Positions 24,883 to 33,814 are shown, counted from the stretch's first letter. The stretch: DNA of 64,000 bases from Streptococcus sp. HPH0090 (GCF_000411475.1 NZ_KE150465.1:265686-329685), one strand, 5' to 3'. Numbers and translations are program-made. The notes: generated by a model from the sequence alone, not told the origin.

Positions 24883-26101
24883 GAGCAATTAATCCTTGTA
24901 ATTCTTTATCTTTCTGAACAGTTTGTTCAATCCCTGCTTTTATTTTTGTCTCCAAATTTGTAAATGAAGTTGCTACTGTCTTCGCGGTCTTTTTAACAGT
25001 TCGACAATGACTATCTACCGCTTCAACAATAGTTCCATAGTTGATATTACATTCATTGTAAGTCTCTCTGACTTCATCTGAGGATAGGAGAAAACCGAAT
25101 GGTACATCTCCGAGGCTTTTATACACAGTCAGAGCCTTATCGACTGCACTCGTCCCTTTTGCAGCTATCAAATCAACCGTTGCACTGGAAGTAGTGGATA
25201 ATCCGCTAGCAACAACCAGAGCCTGCTCTGAGTCTAGTGCGATGAGTTCTGCCTTGGACAAACCATTTGGAGCAGCCGTACCGATGTCATTGACTTTAAA
25301 GCGATCTTTCTTGCTCTGCACACGTTTTAGGCTTTGATCCGTATTTCTTTTCATGTTGTCCATCGCAATGGTATACTTGATATCGCCAGCGACTGCTCGC
25401 AAATCTCCCATCATGTGACCGCCTGAATCAGGGATGACATACTCTTTACCGACATATACTCCACCAACCCGATCAGATATATTATTCAGTGGATCTTGCT
25501 GTGTCGTAATACGTGTGATGTTCCCTGTAAAACTAGCCTTGTCTCTATCTATCGCTGCAATATTTTTAGCAGAAAAAATGCTCAGGCCAGCAGGGATATA
25601 GAGAGGCGCCGCATTGTAGACAATGGTTTCCGGAGCATTGTATTTGAGAGCGACTCGCTGAGCGACATTCCCTCCCAAGGAGTGACCGGTCAGGATAACA
25701 TCTTCTGGATTTAAACCGTTCTCTTTCAGAACATTTTCGTAAAACTGATAAGCCGAATCATAATGATGGCCCATCCCAAAGGCAATACTAACACCATCGG
25801 TCTTGATCACGTCATTGTAAAAGTCACTATTAGGGTTGGTTCCTGTATAGGCAATGATCGTTTTTCCACTTGTCTTATCTCTAAAGGCAACCCCACTCGT
25901 CCCTGTATCAGGATCACGGAAACTGGATAGATACTGAAAATTCTCGGGCATGATTTTATTTTCTTCATCCTGGTAATGTTTTGCCACATTAGCATCATTC
26001 GCCCCTCTAATTCTGGCTTTTTCAAATTCATAGGACAAATCCGAAGCATCAAGTGTTGGATTAGTCCCATCTAGAACAGTATAGTCTTTATTATCACTCA
26101 T
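24875..26101 (-). CDS. Lipase with helical C-terminus, candidate type VII effector
   Basis: A 408-residue protein with no N-terminal signal peptide. Residues about 1-240 form an alpha/beta-hydrolase of the class 3 lipase/Mbeg1 type: nucleophile S141 in GHSLGG, candidate acid D203 in QQDPLNN, candidate base H229 in SGGHMMG, and an AYTGTNP segment resembling the oxyanion-hole strand. Residues about 290-408 are helical and Ala/Thr/Lys-rich with no catalytic motif. This order, catalytic domain first and helical delivery-like domain last, is that of the S. aureus type VII-secreted lipase TslA. It starts 2 nt after a lipoprotein stop and is followed by two small helical genes. A toxin role is inferred; a housekeeping esterase is less likely given the decayed copies nearby. 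Confidence 0.78.
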   Translation of the reverse strand: MSDNKDYTVLDGTNPTLDASDLSYEFEKARIRGANDANVAKHYQDEENKIMPENFQYLSSFRDPDTGTSGVAFRDKTSGKTIIAYTGTNPNSDFYNDVIKTDGVSIAFGMGHHYDSAYQFYENVLKENGLNPEDVILTGHSLGGNVAQRVALKYNAPETIVYNAAPLYIPAGLSIFSAKNIAAIDRDKASFTGNITRITTQQDPLNNISDRVGGVYVGKEYVIPDSGGHMMGDLRAVAGDIKYTIAMDNMKRNTDQSLKRVQSKKDRFKVNDIGTAAPNGLSKAELIALDSEQALVVASGLSTTSSATVDLIAAKGTSAVDKALTVYKSLGDVPFGFLLSSDEVRETYNECNINYGTIVEAVDSHCRTVKKTAKTVATSFTNLETKIKAGIEQTVQKDKELQGLIAHG

Positions 26102-26103
26102 GA

Positions 26104-26808
26104 TTAATTTTCCTCTAATTTCCCAACAATAACTTCTGAATGATAAAGATTATCTTTTCTAAAAATCACAGTATAACCATAACTTTTACCTGCTATCGTC
26201 GGTTCAAAAATATTGATGTCCATATTAATTTGGGCACCACTTTCTAAACCTAAATAATCATTTACTTGTTCATTTTTAAGCTTATAGGTGATGCTGGCAG
26301 AACCTGTCTCAAGACTATAGCCTTTCCGAACTACTTCTAGGCTTTTTAAACTCGACCTCGAAATAGAAAATTCCTGAATTAAAAGTCGTGAATGTTTTAA
26401 CATATCTTGTGAAGTGTCGTTTGAATTGACTATATAAATTCGATCGCCCTTATAATAGATATCTGCTTCAAAATCAGTCGTTTCTTCATATTTGTTATTA
26501 GCATTAACTTGAGAAGTCGACTTGATAACTTTTCCTTTTATTTCTTTGGTATCAGGAATTCCAGATAATGTAATTTCCTGGTTTAAAGATGGAGAGTTTT
26601 CATCTTTTTGCTCAGTATCTGTTATACGAATCTGAAACCCATCCGGAAACTTTTCAAACAAGTCTTCTAGATTCTCCGTTGGGTAGACCTTGCTGAGCTC
26701 AGCAGCTTTCCCTTCGATAAATCTTCGACTACTCTTTAGACTACATCCAGCTAACACCATCATTCCTACGCCTCCTACTAACATCAGCATTGCAATTTTT
26801 TTAAACAT
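26104..26808 (-). CDS. Paralogous lipoprotein A, candidate lipase immunity
   Basis: A 234-residue lipoprotein directly upstream of the intact lipase (2-nt gap). Start at 26808 (AGAGGAG RBS); nine in-frame upstream codons lie before the ribosome binding site. The signal peptide ends in LAGC. The mature part opens with KSSRRFIEGKAAELSKVYP, shared with three neighbours. A divergent middle (about 65-125) follows, then a shared segment around FSISRSSLKSLEVVRKGYS. Extracytoplasmic location suits protection against a lipase attacking the outer leaflet, as proposed for TilA. Its promoter is consensus and lies just downstream of the truncated toxin. Confidence 0.78.
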   Translation of the reverse strand: MFKKIAMLMLVGGVGMMVLAGCSLKSSRRFIEGKAAELSKVYPTENLEDLFEKFPDGFQIRITDTEQKDENSPSLNQEITLSGIPDTKEIKGKVIKSTSQVNANNKYEETTDFEADIYYKGDRIYIVNSNDTSQDMLKHSRLLIQEFSISRSSLKSLEVVRKGYSLETGSASITYKLKNEQVNDYLGLESGAQINMDINIFEPTIAGKSYGYTVIFRKDNLYHSEVIVGKLEEN

Positions 26809-26847
26809 GAACTGCTCCTCTCTCACAGAACTCAAAATAGCTCCTCT

Positions 26848-26876
26848 ATTATATCAGTTTTTGGACGCGGTTTCAA
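26848..26876 (-). promoter_or_regulatory. Consensus promoter of the intact immunity-lipase operon
   Basis: Reverse strand TTGAAA (26871-26876), 17-nt spacer, TATAAT (26848-26853) with a TGA before the -10. It begins 1 nt after the stop codon of the truncated lipase copy. Confidence 0.87.
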
Positions 26877-26877
26877 T

Positions 26878-27240
26878 CTAAGCGACTAGACAATGATTCA
26901 AATGATGGCCCGTTCCAAAGGCGATACTAACTACATCAGTCTTGAACACGTCGTTGAACGAGTCACTATCCGGATTGGTTCCTGTATAAACAATGATGGT
27001 TTTTCCACTTGTTTCATCTTTAAAGGCAACCCCGCTCGTCCCTGTCACAGGATCACGAAAGCTGGATAGATATGTGAAATTATGGGGCATGATTTTATTT
27101 TCTTCTTTAGAGTAGAAACTGTCAACATCTTCATCAGTAGCACCATTAATTCTAGCTTTTTCAAATTCATAGGACAAATCTGAAGCATCCAGTGTTGGAT
27201 TCTGTCCATCTAGTAGTTTGTATTCTTTATAATCGCTCAT
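26878..27240 (-). pseudogene. Truncated lipase copy (120 aa, no catalytic serine)
   Basis: The first about 113 residues match the N-terminus of the intact lipase (shared DGxNPTLDASDLSYEFEKAR, FRDP-TGTSGVAF, YTGTNP and AFG-GHH). The frame then ends with seven unrelated residues. The break falls before the GHSLGG nucleophile (residue 141 in the intact copy), so it cannot be an active lipase. It keeps its ATG 2 nt after lipoprotein B, as in the intact pair. It may still be translated, but is best seen as a decayed toxin left behind its immunity gene. Confidence 0.85.
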
Positions 27241-27242
27241 TA

Positions 27243-27962
27243 CTACTCTCCCTCTAGTTTTCCAGTAATCATCTCAGAATGATCAATATCATTTTTTCTA
27301 AAAATAACAGTATAACCATAACTTTTACCTGCTATCGTTGGTTCAAAAATATTGATATCCATATTAAGTTGATCATCATTTTCTAAGCCCAAATAATTAT
27401 TCACTTGTTCATTTTTAAGCTTATATGTGATGCTGGCAGAACCCGTCTCGAAACTATAGCCTTTCCGAACAACTTCTAGTCCTTTTAAACTAGACCTAGA
27501 AATAGAAAATTCCTGCATTAAAAGACGTGTATGTTTTAAGTCACCTTTCTCTTTATTGTTAGCATCGGTGTCATCTGACAAGTGAAGACTACCACCTTTA
27601 TAGTAAACCTCTCCTTGATACAACATTTCATGTTCTATCTTCCCTGATGAATTTTTAAATGCTTTTTCTTTAGTGTACTTCCCTTTAATTTCTCTCGTTT
27701 CCGAAATCCCATTTAATATTAAATGATAAATTATTGATGAGGTTCTTTCATCTTCTTCAAGATTTTCAGCATCCATAACATCTATCTGAAACCCATCCGG
27801 AAACTTCTCAAACAAATCTTCTAGATTTTCTGTTGGATAGACCTTGCTTAATTCTGCAGCTTTCCCCTCGATAAATCTTCGACTGCTTTTTAGACTACAT
27901 CCAGATAGAGTCAACAACGCCACTCCCAAAAGTATTGCTGTCAACGCTAATTTTTTTGTCAT
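27243..27962 (-). CDS. Paralogous lipoprotein B, candidate immunity
   Basis: A 239-residue lipoprotein with lipobox LSGC and the same KSSRRFIEGKAAELSKVYP opening as its neighbours. The middle differs from A (it holds a VMDAENLEEDERTSS stretch and a longer YKGGSLHLSDDTDANN insertion). The late segment SRSSLKGLEVVRKGYS matches A and C closely. RBS TAGGAG. It is followed after 2 nt by the truncated lipase, and is preceded by a 13-codon lipase vestige. Expected on the outer face of the membrane. Confidence 0.77.
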   Translation of the reverse strand: MTKKLALTAILLGVALLTLSGCSLKSSRRFIEGKAAELSKVYPTENLEDLFEKFPDGFQIDVMDAENLEEDERTSSIIYHLILNGISETREIKGKYTKEKAFKNSSGKIEHEMLYQGEVYYKGGSLHLSDDTDANNKEKGDLKHTRLLMQEFSISRSSLKGLEVVRKGYSFETGSASITYKLKNEQVNNYLGLENDDQLNMDINIFEPTIAGKSYGYTVIFRKNDIDHSEMITGKLEGE

Positions 27963-27971
27963 AAATTACTC

Positions 27972-28013
27972 CTACTTCTCAGAATCCAAGATAGTTATTT
28001 TACTATCGCTCAT
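27972..28013 (-). pseudogene. 13-codon vestige of a third lipase copy
   Basis: ATG at 28013 starts MSDSKITILDSEK and then stops. The intact copy begins MSDNKDYTVLDGTNP and the truncated one MSDYKEYKLLDGQNP, so start position, order and most residues correspond with one codon missing. It lies 1 nt after lipoprotein C, the same place as the other toxin copies relative to their immunity genes. Chance resemblance over so few codons is possible, but the position argues against it. Confidence 0.6.
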
Positions 28014-28014
28014 T

Positions 28015-28728
28015 TTAATTACCTTTTAGTTTTCCAACAATACCTTCTGAATAAGAGAGCTTATCTTTTCTAAAAATGATGGAGTAGCTGTAGTTCTTTC
28101 CTGATACCGTTGTTTCAGGAATATTAATAACCATATTAGGTTGAGCATCATTTTCTAAACCTAAATAATCATTCACTTGTTCATTTTTGAGCTTATAGGT
28201 GATACTGGCAGAACCTGTCTCAAAGCTATAGCCTTTCCGAACTACTTCTAGACTTTTTAAACTCGACCTTGAAATAGAAAATTCCTGCATTAAAAGACGT
28301 GAGTGCTTTAAATCACCCTTTTCTTTATTTTTAGAAGAATTTCCTTCCGATAAATGAAGACTGCCATCTTTGTAGTAGACATTTCCTTTAAATAAAATTT
28401 CTTCTTCAATTTTCCCATCTGAATTTTTAAGTGAGCTTTCCTTAGTAATTTCTCCTTTTATTTCTTTGGTTTCAGAAATACCATTTAAAACCGTTTGGTA
28501 AATTATTGTTGGTGAGTTTTCATCTTTCTTTTCAGTATCTGTTATACGGATTTGAAACCCATCCGGAAACTTTTCAAACAAGTCTTCTAGATTTTCCGTT
28601 GGGTAGACCTTGCTTAACTCTGCAGCCTTCCCTTCAATAAATCTTCGGCTACTCTTTAGACTACATCCAGATAGAGTCAACAACGCCACTCCCAAAAGTA
28701 TTGCTGTCAGCGCTAATTTTTTCCTCAT
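28015..28728 (-). CDS. Paralogous lipoprotein C, candidate immunity
   Basis: A 237-residue lipoprotein, start at 28728 after GGAGG. Lipobox LSGC; the signal peptide is nearly identical to that of B, while the post-signal block matches A most closely at DNA level. The middle region again differs (STIIYQTVLNG and EGNSSKNKEKGDLKH are visible). The late SRSSLKSLEVVRKGYSF block is shared. It is followed by the 13-codon toxin vestige. The mosaic of shared ends and variable middle suggests recombination among the paralogues. Confidence 0.76.
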   Translation of the reverse strand: MRKKLALTAILLGVALLTLSGCSLKSSRRFIEGKAAELSKVYPTENLEDLFEKFPDGFQIRITDTEKKDENSPTIIYQTVLNGISETKEIKGEITKESSLKNSDGKIEEEILFKGNVYYKDGSLHLSEGNSSKNKEKGDLKHSRLLMQEFSISRSSLKSLEVVRKGYSFETGSASITYKLKNEQVNDYLGLENDAQPNMVINIPETTVSGKNYSYSIIFRKDKLSYSEGIVGKLKGN

Positions 28729-28739
28729 AAATTCCTCCA

Positions 28740-29453
28740 TCAATCATTATAAAGTTTATATTGCTTGCTTTTGTAACCACTAAATAATTCCGAATGAGAG
28801 TTATGCCCATCTTTAATATCTAAAGTATAGCTATAGGCCTTATTTTCGACAGTTTCAGACATGATATAAAAAATCATTTTTAATTTTTTATCCTGCTCCA
28901 CCCCCATGTAGTTGTTTAAAATCGGATCCGATAGAGTATAGTCAATATCTGCGCTCCCTGTTTCAAAACTATAGCTTTTTCTCCCCAATTTTAATTTCGA
29001 CAGAGTATTTCTATTGATTGTAAATTCTTGGAGCAATAGTTTAGGATTCCTTATCGTCGCATTTGCCTGAGGATCCATCAATTGAATCATTCCATCTTTA
29101 TAAACTACTCCACCTTCATAGAGTACTTCTGTATGTCTTTTATCATCATTATCAAAAGTTACTTTCTCCCATAAAATAGTTCCAATAATTTTTCGAGCCT
29201 CGATATCACCATTTAACTTTACAGATTGGAAGAGATAACCCTCCTCGTTGTAATCGTAAAGGTCTTCACTCCAAATACTAAACCCACCCGGAAACTTTTC
29301 AAACAGATCTTCTAGATTTTCTGTTGGGTAGACCTTGCTGAGCTCAGCAGCCTTCCCCTCGATAAATCTTCGACTGCTTTTCATAAAACAACCTGTCAAT
29401 GTCAACAGTGCCATTCCAAAAAGTACTACTGCCAACGCTAATTTTTTTGTCAT
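28740..29453 (-). CDS. Paralogous lipoprotein D, most divergent copy
   Basis: A 237-residue lipoprotein with lipobox LTGC. It retains the KSSRRFIEGKAAELSKVYP block and LEDLFEKFPGGF, but most of the rest has diverged (IWSEDLYDYNEEGYLFQ and a late KLKLGRKSYSFETGSADI). No toxin trace follows it; the next lipoprotein ATG comes 11 nt after its stop. It is first in the array and its promoter is not obvious: TATACT near 29506 is a weak candidate. Possibly an orphan immunity gene against a lipase no longer present here. Confidence 0.75.
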   Translation of the reverse strand: MTKKLALAVVLFGMALLTLTGCFMKSSRRFIEGKAAELSKVYPTENLEDLFEKFPGGFSIWSEDLYDYNEEGYLFQSVKLNGDIEARKIIGTILWEKVTFDNDDKRHTEVLYEGGVVYKDGMIQLMDPQANATIRNPKLLLQEFTINRNTLSKLKLGRKSYSFETGSADIDYTLSDPILNNYMGVEQDKKLKMIFYIMSETVENKAYSYTLDIKDGHNSHSELFSGYKSKQYKLYND

Positions 29454-29584
29454 AATTTTCCCTATCCTTGATATGATTCATTTTAATTAACAATAGTATA
29501 CCTGTTTTTCCTATATTGTGCTAGCTTTTTAACAGGATGGGTAAATTTCTATAAAAGTCCCTACTCTTTTATAGCTAAAATCAA

Positions 29585-29613
29585 AAAACGCATCTATTTA
29601 AGATGCGTTTTAT
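29585..29613 (-). terminator. Terminator of malQ-malP
   Basis: Inverted repeat AAAACGCATCT/AGATGCGTTTT (29585-29595 and 29601-29611), T run on the reverse strand after the malP stop. Confidence 0.87.
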
Positions 29614-29636
29614 TTTATAATCTGATGCAAAGAATC

Positions 29637-31895
29637 TTAGTTCAAGTGCCAGATATCTTCATTGTACTGAGCGATTGTACGGTCAGATGAGAAGAATCCT
29701 GCTTTAGCAATGTTGACGATGACTTTATCCAACCATGCGTCACGGTTTTCGTAATCAGCAAGCATTTGCTCTTTCACTTTGATGTAGTCTTCCAAGTCAA
29801 GAAGAGTCATGAACCAGTCTTTGTTGATCAATTCATTGTAAAGACGTTCCAAGCGTTCTTTCTTACCAACTGCAAGAACAGCGTCGCTCACGATGAAGTC
29901 AACCAATGGTTTGATAGCTTCACGTGCATAGAATTCGCTTGATTTGTAACCTGATTTCGCGTAAAGGTCGATAACAGTTTCTGAATCTTCACCGAAGATG
30001 TAGATGTTTTCATCGCCAACCAACTCAGCGATTTCCACGTTTGCCCCGTCCATAGTACCAAGAGTCAAAGCTCCGTTCAACATGAATTTCATGTTACCAG
30101 TACCTGAAGCTTCTTTAGAAGCAAGTGAGATTTGTTCAGAGATATCACATGCTGGGATCAAGAAGCTTGCTGCAGTAACGTTGTAGTTTTCAACCATAAC
30201 CACTTGCAAGTGTGGAGCTACTGCTGGGTCGTTTGCAATCACTTCTGACAAGCAAAGGATCAAGTGGATGATATCTTGAGCGATAGTGTAGGCAGGAGCT
30301 GCTTTACCACCAAAGAATACTGTGATTGGACGAGCAGGGATGTTACCAGCCTTGATGTCCAAGTATTTGTGGATCACATACAAAGCGTTCATTTGTTGAC
30401 GTTTGTATTCGTGAAGACGTTTGATTTGGATATCAAAGATAGAGTTTGTATTGATTTCCACACCTTGGTGCTCTTTCAAGTGACGAGCCAATTTACGTTT
30501 GTTGTGAGCTTTGATGCTTTCCAATTTTTCTTTGACAGCAGCCTTGTCTTCGTATGAAAGAAGGTCTTCCAATTTAGAAGCTTCATGGTGCCATTCGCGT
30601 CCAAGAATCTCATCCAAGTAGTGAGACAAGCTTGGGTTAGCATGCATAAGCCAACGACGGAATGTGATACCGTTGGTTTTGTTGTTGAATTTTTCTGGGT
30701 AGATGTCGTAGAAAGCTTTCAACTCTGAGTTCTTCAAGATTTCAGTGTGAAGAGCTGCAACCCCGTTTACGCTGTATCCGTAGTGGATATCCATGTGGGC
30801 CATGTGTACACGATCGTTTTCATCAATGATTTGAACAGCTGGATCTTTGTATTCAGCACGAACACGACGGTCCAATTCTTTGATGATTGGTACCAAGTGA
30901 GGAACCACTTCTTCCAAGAATTCAAGAGGCCATTTTTCAAGGGCTTCAGCAAGAATTGTGTGGTTTGTGTAGGCAGTCATGCTACGAACGATAGAAATTG
31001 CTTCATCAAGTTCGATACCACGTTCAGTCAAAAGACGGATCAACTCAGGAATCACCATTGATGGGTGAGTATCGTTGATTTGTACAACTGCGTAGTCAGC
31101 AAGGTCATGCAAGTTGCTTCCTTTTTCGATTGCTTCATCGATGATCAATTGCGCACCGTTTGAAACCATGAAGTATTGTTGGAAGATACGGAGTAATTCA
31201 CCTTGTTTGTCGCTATCGTCTGGGTAAAGGAAAAGAGTTAAGTTGCGAGCGATGTCTGTCTTATCAAAGTTAATGCCATCTTCGATGATAGAAGAGTCAA
31301 CTGAATCCAAGTCAAACAAACGCAAGCGGTTTTTAGTAGCTGTTTTGTAACCAGGTACATCGATATCGTAAAGAGTAGATGTCAATGTGAAGTGTGCAAA
31401 TGGCACTTGGTAGCTACGGCTTGAGCGAACCAACCAGTTTTGGTCAGTCAACCAAGCGTTAGGAATTGTTTCTTGTTGGTTGTTTTTAAGAACTTGTTGG
31501 AAAAGACCAAAGTGGTAGTTCAAACCAACACCGTCACCGTTCAAACCAAGTGTAGCAATTGAGTCGATAAAGCAGGCTGCCAAACGTCCCAAACCACCAT
31601 TACCAAGTGATGGTTCCAATTCTACTTCTTCGATTTCGATCAACTCTTTACCTGCGTCAGCAAGTTCTTTTTTAACTTCGTCATAAAGACCAAGGTTAAT
31701 CAAGTTGTTAGACAAGAGTTTACCAATCAAGAACTCAGCTGAGATATAGTAAACTTTTTTCTTACCAGTGTTGACTGGTTTTTGGCTGCTTGCTAGTTTG
31801 CTGTAGTTAAGAAGAGCAAGGTAAAGCTCCTCATTGCTACATTCTGCGATAGATTTATTGTAACGATTTTGTACAAATTCTTTTAATGGTAACAT
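29637..31895 (-). CDS. malP: Maltodextrin/glycogen phosphorylase
   Basis: A 752-residue GT35 enzyme releasing glucose-1-phosphate from maltodextrins with a pyridoxal-phosphate cofactor. The PLP lysine is in [15 protein letters not shown]. Other family landmarks are [13 protein letters not shown] and the [11 protein letters not shown] segment. Length is typical of bacterial maltodextrin phosphorylases. It starts 23 nt after malQ and shares its promoter; together they convert imported maltodextrins to glucose and glucose-1-phosphate in the cytoplasm. Confidence 0.95.
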   Translation of the reverse strand: MLPLKEFVQNRYNKSIAECSNEELYLALLNYSKLASSQKPVNTGKKKVYYISAEFLIGKLLSNNLINLGLYDEVKKELADAGKELIEIEEVELEPSLGNGGLGRLAACFIDSIATLGLNGDGVGLNYHFGLFQQVLKNNQQETIPNAWLTDQNWLVRSSRSYQVPFAHFTLTSTLYDIDVPGYKTATKNRLRLFDLDSVDSSIIEDGINFDKTDIARNLTLFLYPDDSDKQGELLRIFQQYFMVSNGAQLIIDEAIEKGSNLHDLADYAVVQINDTHPSMVIPELIRLLTERGIELDEAISIVRSMTAYTNHTILAEALEKWPLEFLEEVVPHLVPIIKELDRRVRAEYKDPAVQIIDENDRVHMAHMDIHYGYSVNGVAALHTEILKNSELKAFYDIYPEKFNNKTNGITFRRWLMHANPSLSHYLDEILGREWHHEASKLEDLLSYEDKAAVKEKLESIKAHNKRKLARHLKEHQGVEINTNSIFDIQIKRLHEYKRQQMNALYVIHKYLDIKAGNIPARPITVFFGGKAAPAYTIAQDIIHLILCLSEVIANDPAVAPHLQVVMVENYNVTAASFLIPACDISEQISLASKEASGTGNMKFMLNGALTLGTMDGANVEIAELVGDENIYIFGEDSETVIDLYAKSGYKSSEFYAREAIKPLVDFIVSDAVLAVGKKERLERLYNELINKDWFMTLLDLEDYIKVKEQMLADYENRDAWLDKVIVNIAKAGFFSSDRTIAQYNEDIWHLN

Positions 31896-31918
31896 TTTTT
31901 GTGTCTCCTGATAATGTC

Positions 31919-33436
31919 TTATTTCTTTAATTCTACCAAATTTTCATTGATTCGGCGATAAATTGTAGTCAAGTCAAGCAAAGTTTCTTCGACAGCAGGA
32001 GTCAATTGATCCTCTGTCATACGCCATGACCAGTTTCCACCAAGAGTAGATGGGAAGTTCATACGAGCTGAACCATCCAACTCTAGCAAATCTTGCATAG
32101 TAGCGATAGTCATAAAGCTTACTGATGAAAATGCTGTACGAAGCATAGCATGTACTACTGTTTCGTATTCCTTGCGGTTTGTATAACGCGCCATGTACTC
32201 ACGTGTTGGATCGTCGATCTCATCACGGTACCAACCAAGAACAGTGTTGTTATCGTGTGTTCCTGTGTACATAACTGAGTTTGCTGGTGCCAAGTGTGGG
32301 CTGTCGATACTTTCATGTTCTGGGTTGAAGGCAAATTGAAGAACTTTCATTCCTGGGAAGCCCGTACGCTCGCGAAGCTCGATAACTTCATCAGTCATGA
32401 ATCCAAGGTCTTCAGCGATGATGTTCAAGTCACCAAGTTCTTCTTTAACAGCTGCAAAGAGTTTGTAGTCAGGTCCTTTCACCCATTTACCAGGTGCCGC
32501 TGTTTTAGAACCAGCAGGGATTTCCCAGTAAGACTCAAATCCACGGAAGTGGTCGATACGAACGATATCGTAGATTTTGAAGCTTTCACGCAAGCGTTCA
32601 ATCCACCATTTGTAACCATCTTTATCCATTGCTTCCCAGTCATAGATTGGGTTACCCCAAAGCTGACCGTCTGCAGAGAACTCATCTGGTGGGCATCCTG
32701 CAATGTGAGTTGCTTTTCCGTTTTCATCTGTTTTGAAGAGATGCGGATTTGCCCACATATCGCTTGAGTCTTCTGCCACGTAGATAGGCATGTCTCCAAC
32801 GATTTCAATGTGGTTGTCATTAGCGTATGCTTTCAATTTCAACCATTGTTGGAAGAAGAAATATTGTGTTACGCGGTGGTAAACAAGCTTGTCTGCCAAT
32901 TTCTCACGGTAGCTTTCAAGAGTTGAAGCTTTGCGAGCACGAGCATCAGCATCTGGCCATTCAGTCCAAGCAAGATTGTCAAAATGCTCTTTGATCGCCA
33001 TATACTCAGCAAAGAGTTCAAGCCATGATTGGTTTTCTTGAGCAAACTTTTCGTAATCCTTGACATCTCCAACTTCAAGGAAACGTTTAACTGCTTTTTC
33101 TAAAAGCGGACGACGTGCATAGTAGATTTTAGCGTAGTCAACTTCAGTTGGGTTGTTACCAAAATCCACACCTTCAAGATCACTTGCTTCCAACAAACCT
33201 TGCTCCACTAAAATATCAAGGTCGATAAAATGAGTGTTTCCAGCAAAGGCCGAGAATGATTGGTATGGAGAATCTCCATAGCTAGTTGTTCCCAAAGGAA
33301 GGATTTGCCAGTAGCGTTGCTTAGTACGAACCAAGAAGTCAACGAAATCATAGGCGCTTTGACCAAATGATCCTATTCCGTATGCTCCTGGAAGTGATGA
33401 GATGTGCATCAACACACCGCTTTGACGTTTTTTCAT
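31919..33436 (-). CDS. malQ: 4-alpha-glucanotransferase (amylomaltase)
   Basis: A 505-residue GH77 enzyme that transfers glucan chains between maltodextrins and releases glucose (malM in older pneumococcal nomenclature). Catalytic landmarks: the nucleophile region RIDHFRGFE, the acid/base IIAEDLG, and the third Asp in THDNNT. The N-terminus [16 protein letters not shown] is typical. RBS GAGG. The promoter carries a MalR operator just downstream of the transcript start and a cre-like site over the -35. Confidence 0.95.
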   Translation of the reverse strand: MKKRQSGVLMHISSLPGAYGIGSFGQSAYDFVDFLVRTKQRYWQILPLGTTSYGDSPYQSFSAFAGNTHFIDLDILVEQGLLEASDLEGVDFGNNPTEVDYAKIYYARRPLLEKAVKRFLEVGDVKDYEKFAQENQSWLELFAEYMAIKEHFDNLAWTEWPDADARARKASTLESYREKLADKLVYHRVTQYFFFQQWLKLKAYANDNHIEIVGDMPIYVAEDSSDMWANPHLFKTDENGKATHIAGCPPDEFSADGQLWGNPIYDWEAMDKDGYKWWIERLRESFKIYDIVRIDHFRGFESYWEIPAGSKTAAPGKWVKGPDYKLFAAVKEELGDLNIIAEDLGFMTDEVIELRERTGFPGMKVLQFAFNPEHESIDSPHLAPANSVMYTGTHDNNTVLGWYRDEIDDPTREYMARYTNRKEYETVVHAMLRTAFSSVSFMTIATMQDLLELDGSARMNFPSTLGGNWSWRMTEDQLTPAVEETLLDLTTIYRRINENLVELKK

Positions 33437-33479
33437 ATTAGCACCTCAAGTGTTTATATTGTTAATTACTTCAATTTTT

Positions 33480-33495
33480 GCGCAAACGTTTGCGC
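33480..33495. promoter_or_regulatory. MalR operator at the malQP promoter
   Basis: Perfect 16-bp palindrome GCGCAAACGTTTGCGC, the LacI-family MalR site type, placed at about +1 to +16 of the malQ transcript. Binding here would block promoter clearance. Confidence 0.88.
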
Positions 33496-33502
33496 TAATT
33501 AA

Positions 33503-33531
33503 AGTATAACCCATTTCCAAAAGAAATGCAA
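33503..33531 (-). promoter_or_regulatory. Promoter of malQ-malP
   Basis: Reverse strand TTGCAT (33526-33531), 17-nt spacer, TATACT (33503-33508). Confidence 0.85.
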
Positions 33532-33540
33532 GCGTTTTTA
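33526..33540. promoter_or_regulatory. cre-like CcpA site over the malQ -35
   Basis: ATGCAAGCGTTTTTA matches the catabolite-responsive element pattern WTGNAANCGNWNNCW except for one base. It overlaps the malQ -35, so CcpA binding would repress. Confidence 0.6.
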
Positions 33541-33627
33541 GAAAACTTTTTTTGATTTATTTATATTATTAAAAATAAAATTTACTATATCCTCTTCTCT
33601 TAACTTGATATTTTTTCAAAAAAAATT

Positions 33628-33641
33628 GCGCAATCGTTTCC
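33628..33641. promoter_or_regulatory. Degenerate MalR-like site in the middle of the mal control region
   Basis: GCGCAATCGTTTCC resembles the flanking operators. It lies roughly midway between the two divergent promoters in the 417-nt gap 33437-33853, which is otherwise AT-rich with no ORF. Confidence 0.4.
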
Positions 33642-33755
33642 ATTTGTCCATTTCCGAACAATTTTGTCTTAATTATTTACTTTTTCTTCCTATTATGTTG
33701 ACAGTTTTCGGTTTCTCTTAATTTTAAGCTTTTTAAAAATTTTTTAAAAAAACGC

Positions 33756-33770
33756 TTGCAACCGTTTTCT
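33756..33770. promoter_or_regulatory. cre (CcpA) site over the malX -35
   Basis: TTGCAACCGTTTTCT matches the cre consensus WTGNAANCGNWNNCW at every position and contains the malX -35 hexamer TTGCAA. Confidence 0.7.
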
Positions 33771-33784
33771 GTTTGTGCTATACT
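33756..33784 (+). promoter_or_regulatory. Promoter of malX-malC-malD
   Basis: TTGCAA (33756-33761), 17-nt spacer, TATACT (33779-33784). Confidence 0.87.
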
Positions 33785-33795
33785 AGGGTCATAAG

Positions 33796-33814
33796 GGAAA
33801 ACGTTTGCGTTTCC
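33796..33814. promoter_or_regulatory. MalR operator at the malX promoter
   Basis: GGAAAACGTTTGCGTTTCC shares the AACGTTTGCG core with the perfect malQ operator. It lies just downstream of the expected malX transcript start. Confidence 0.78.
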
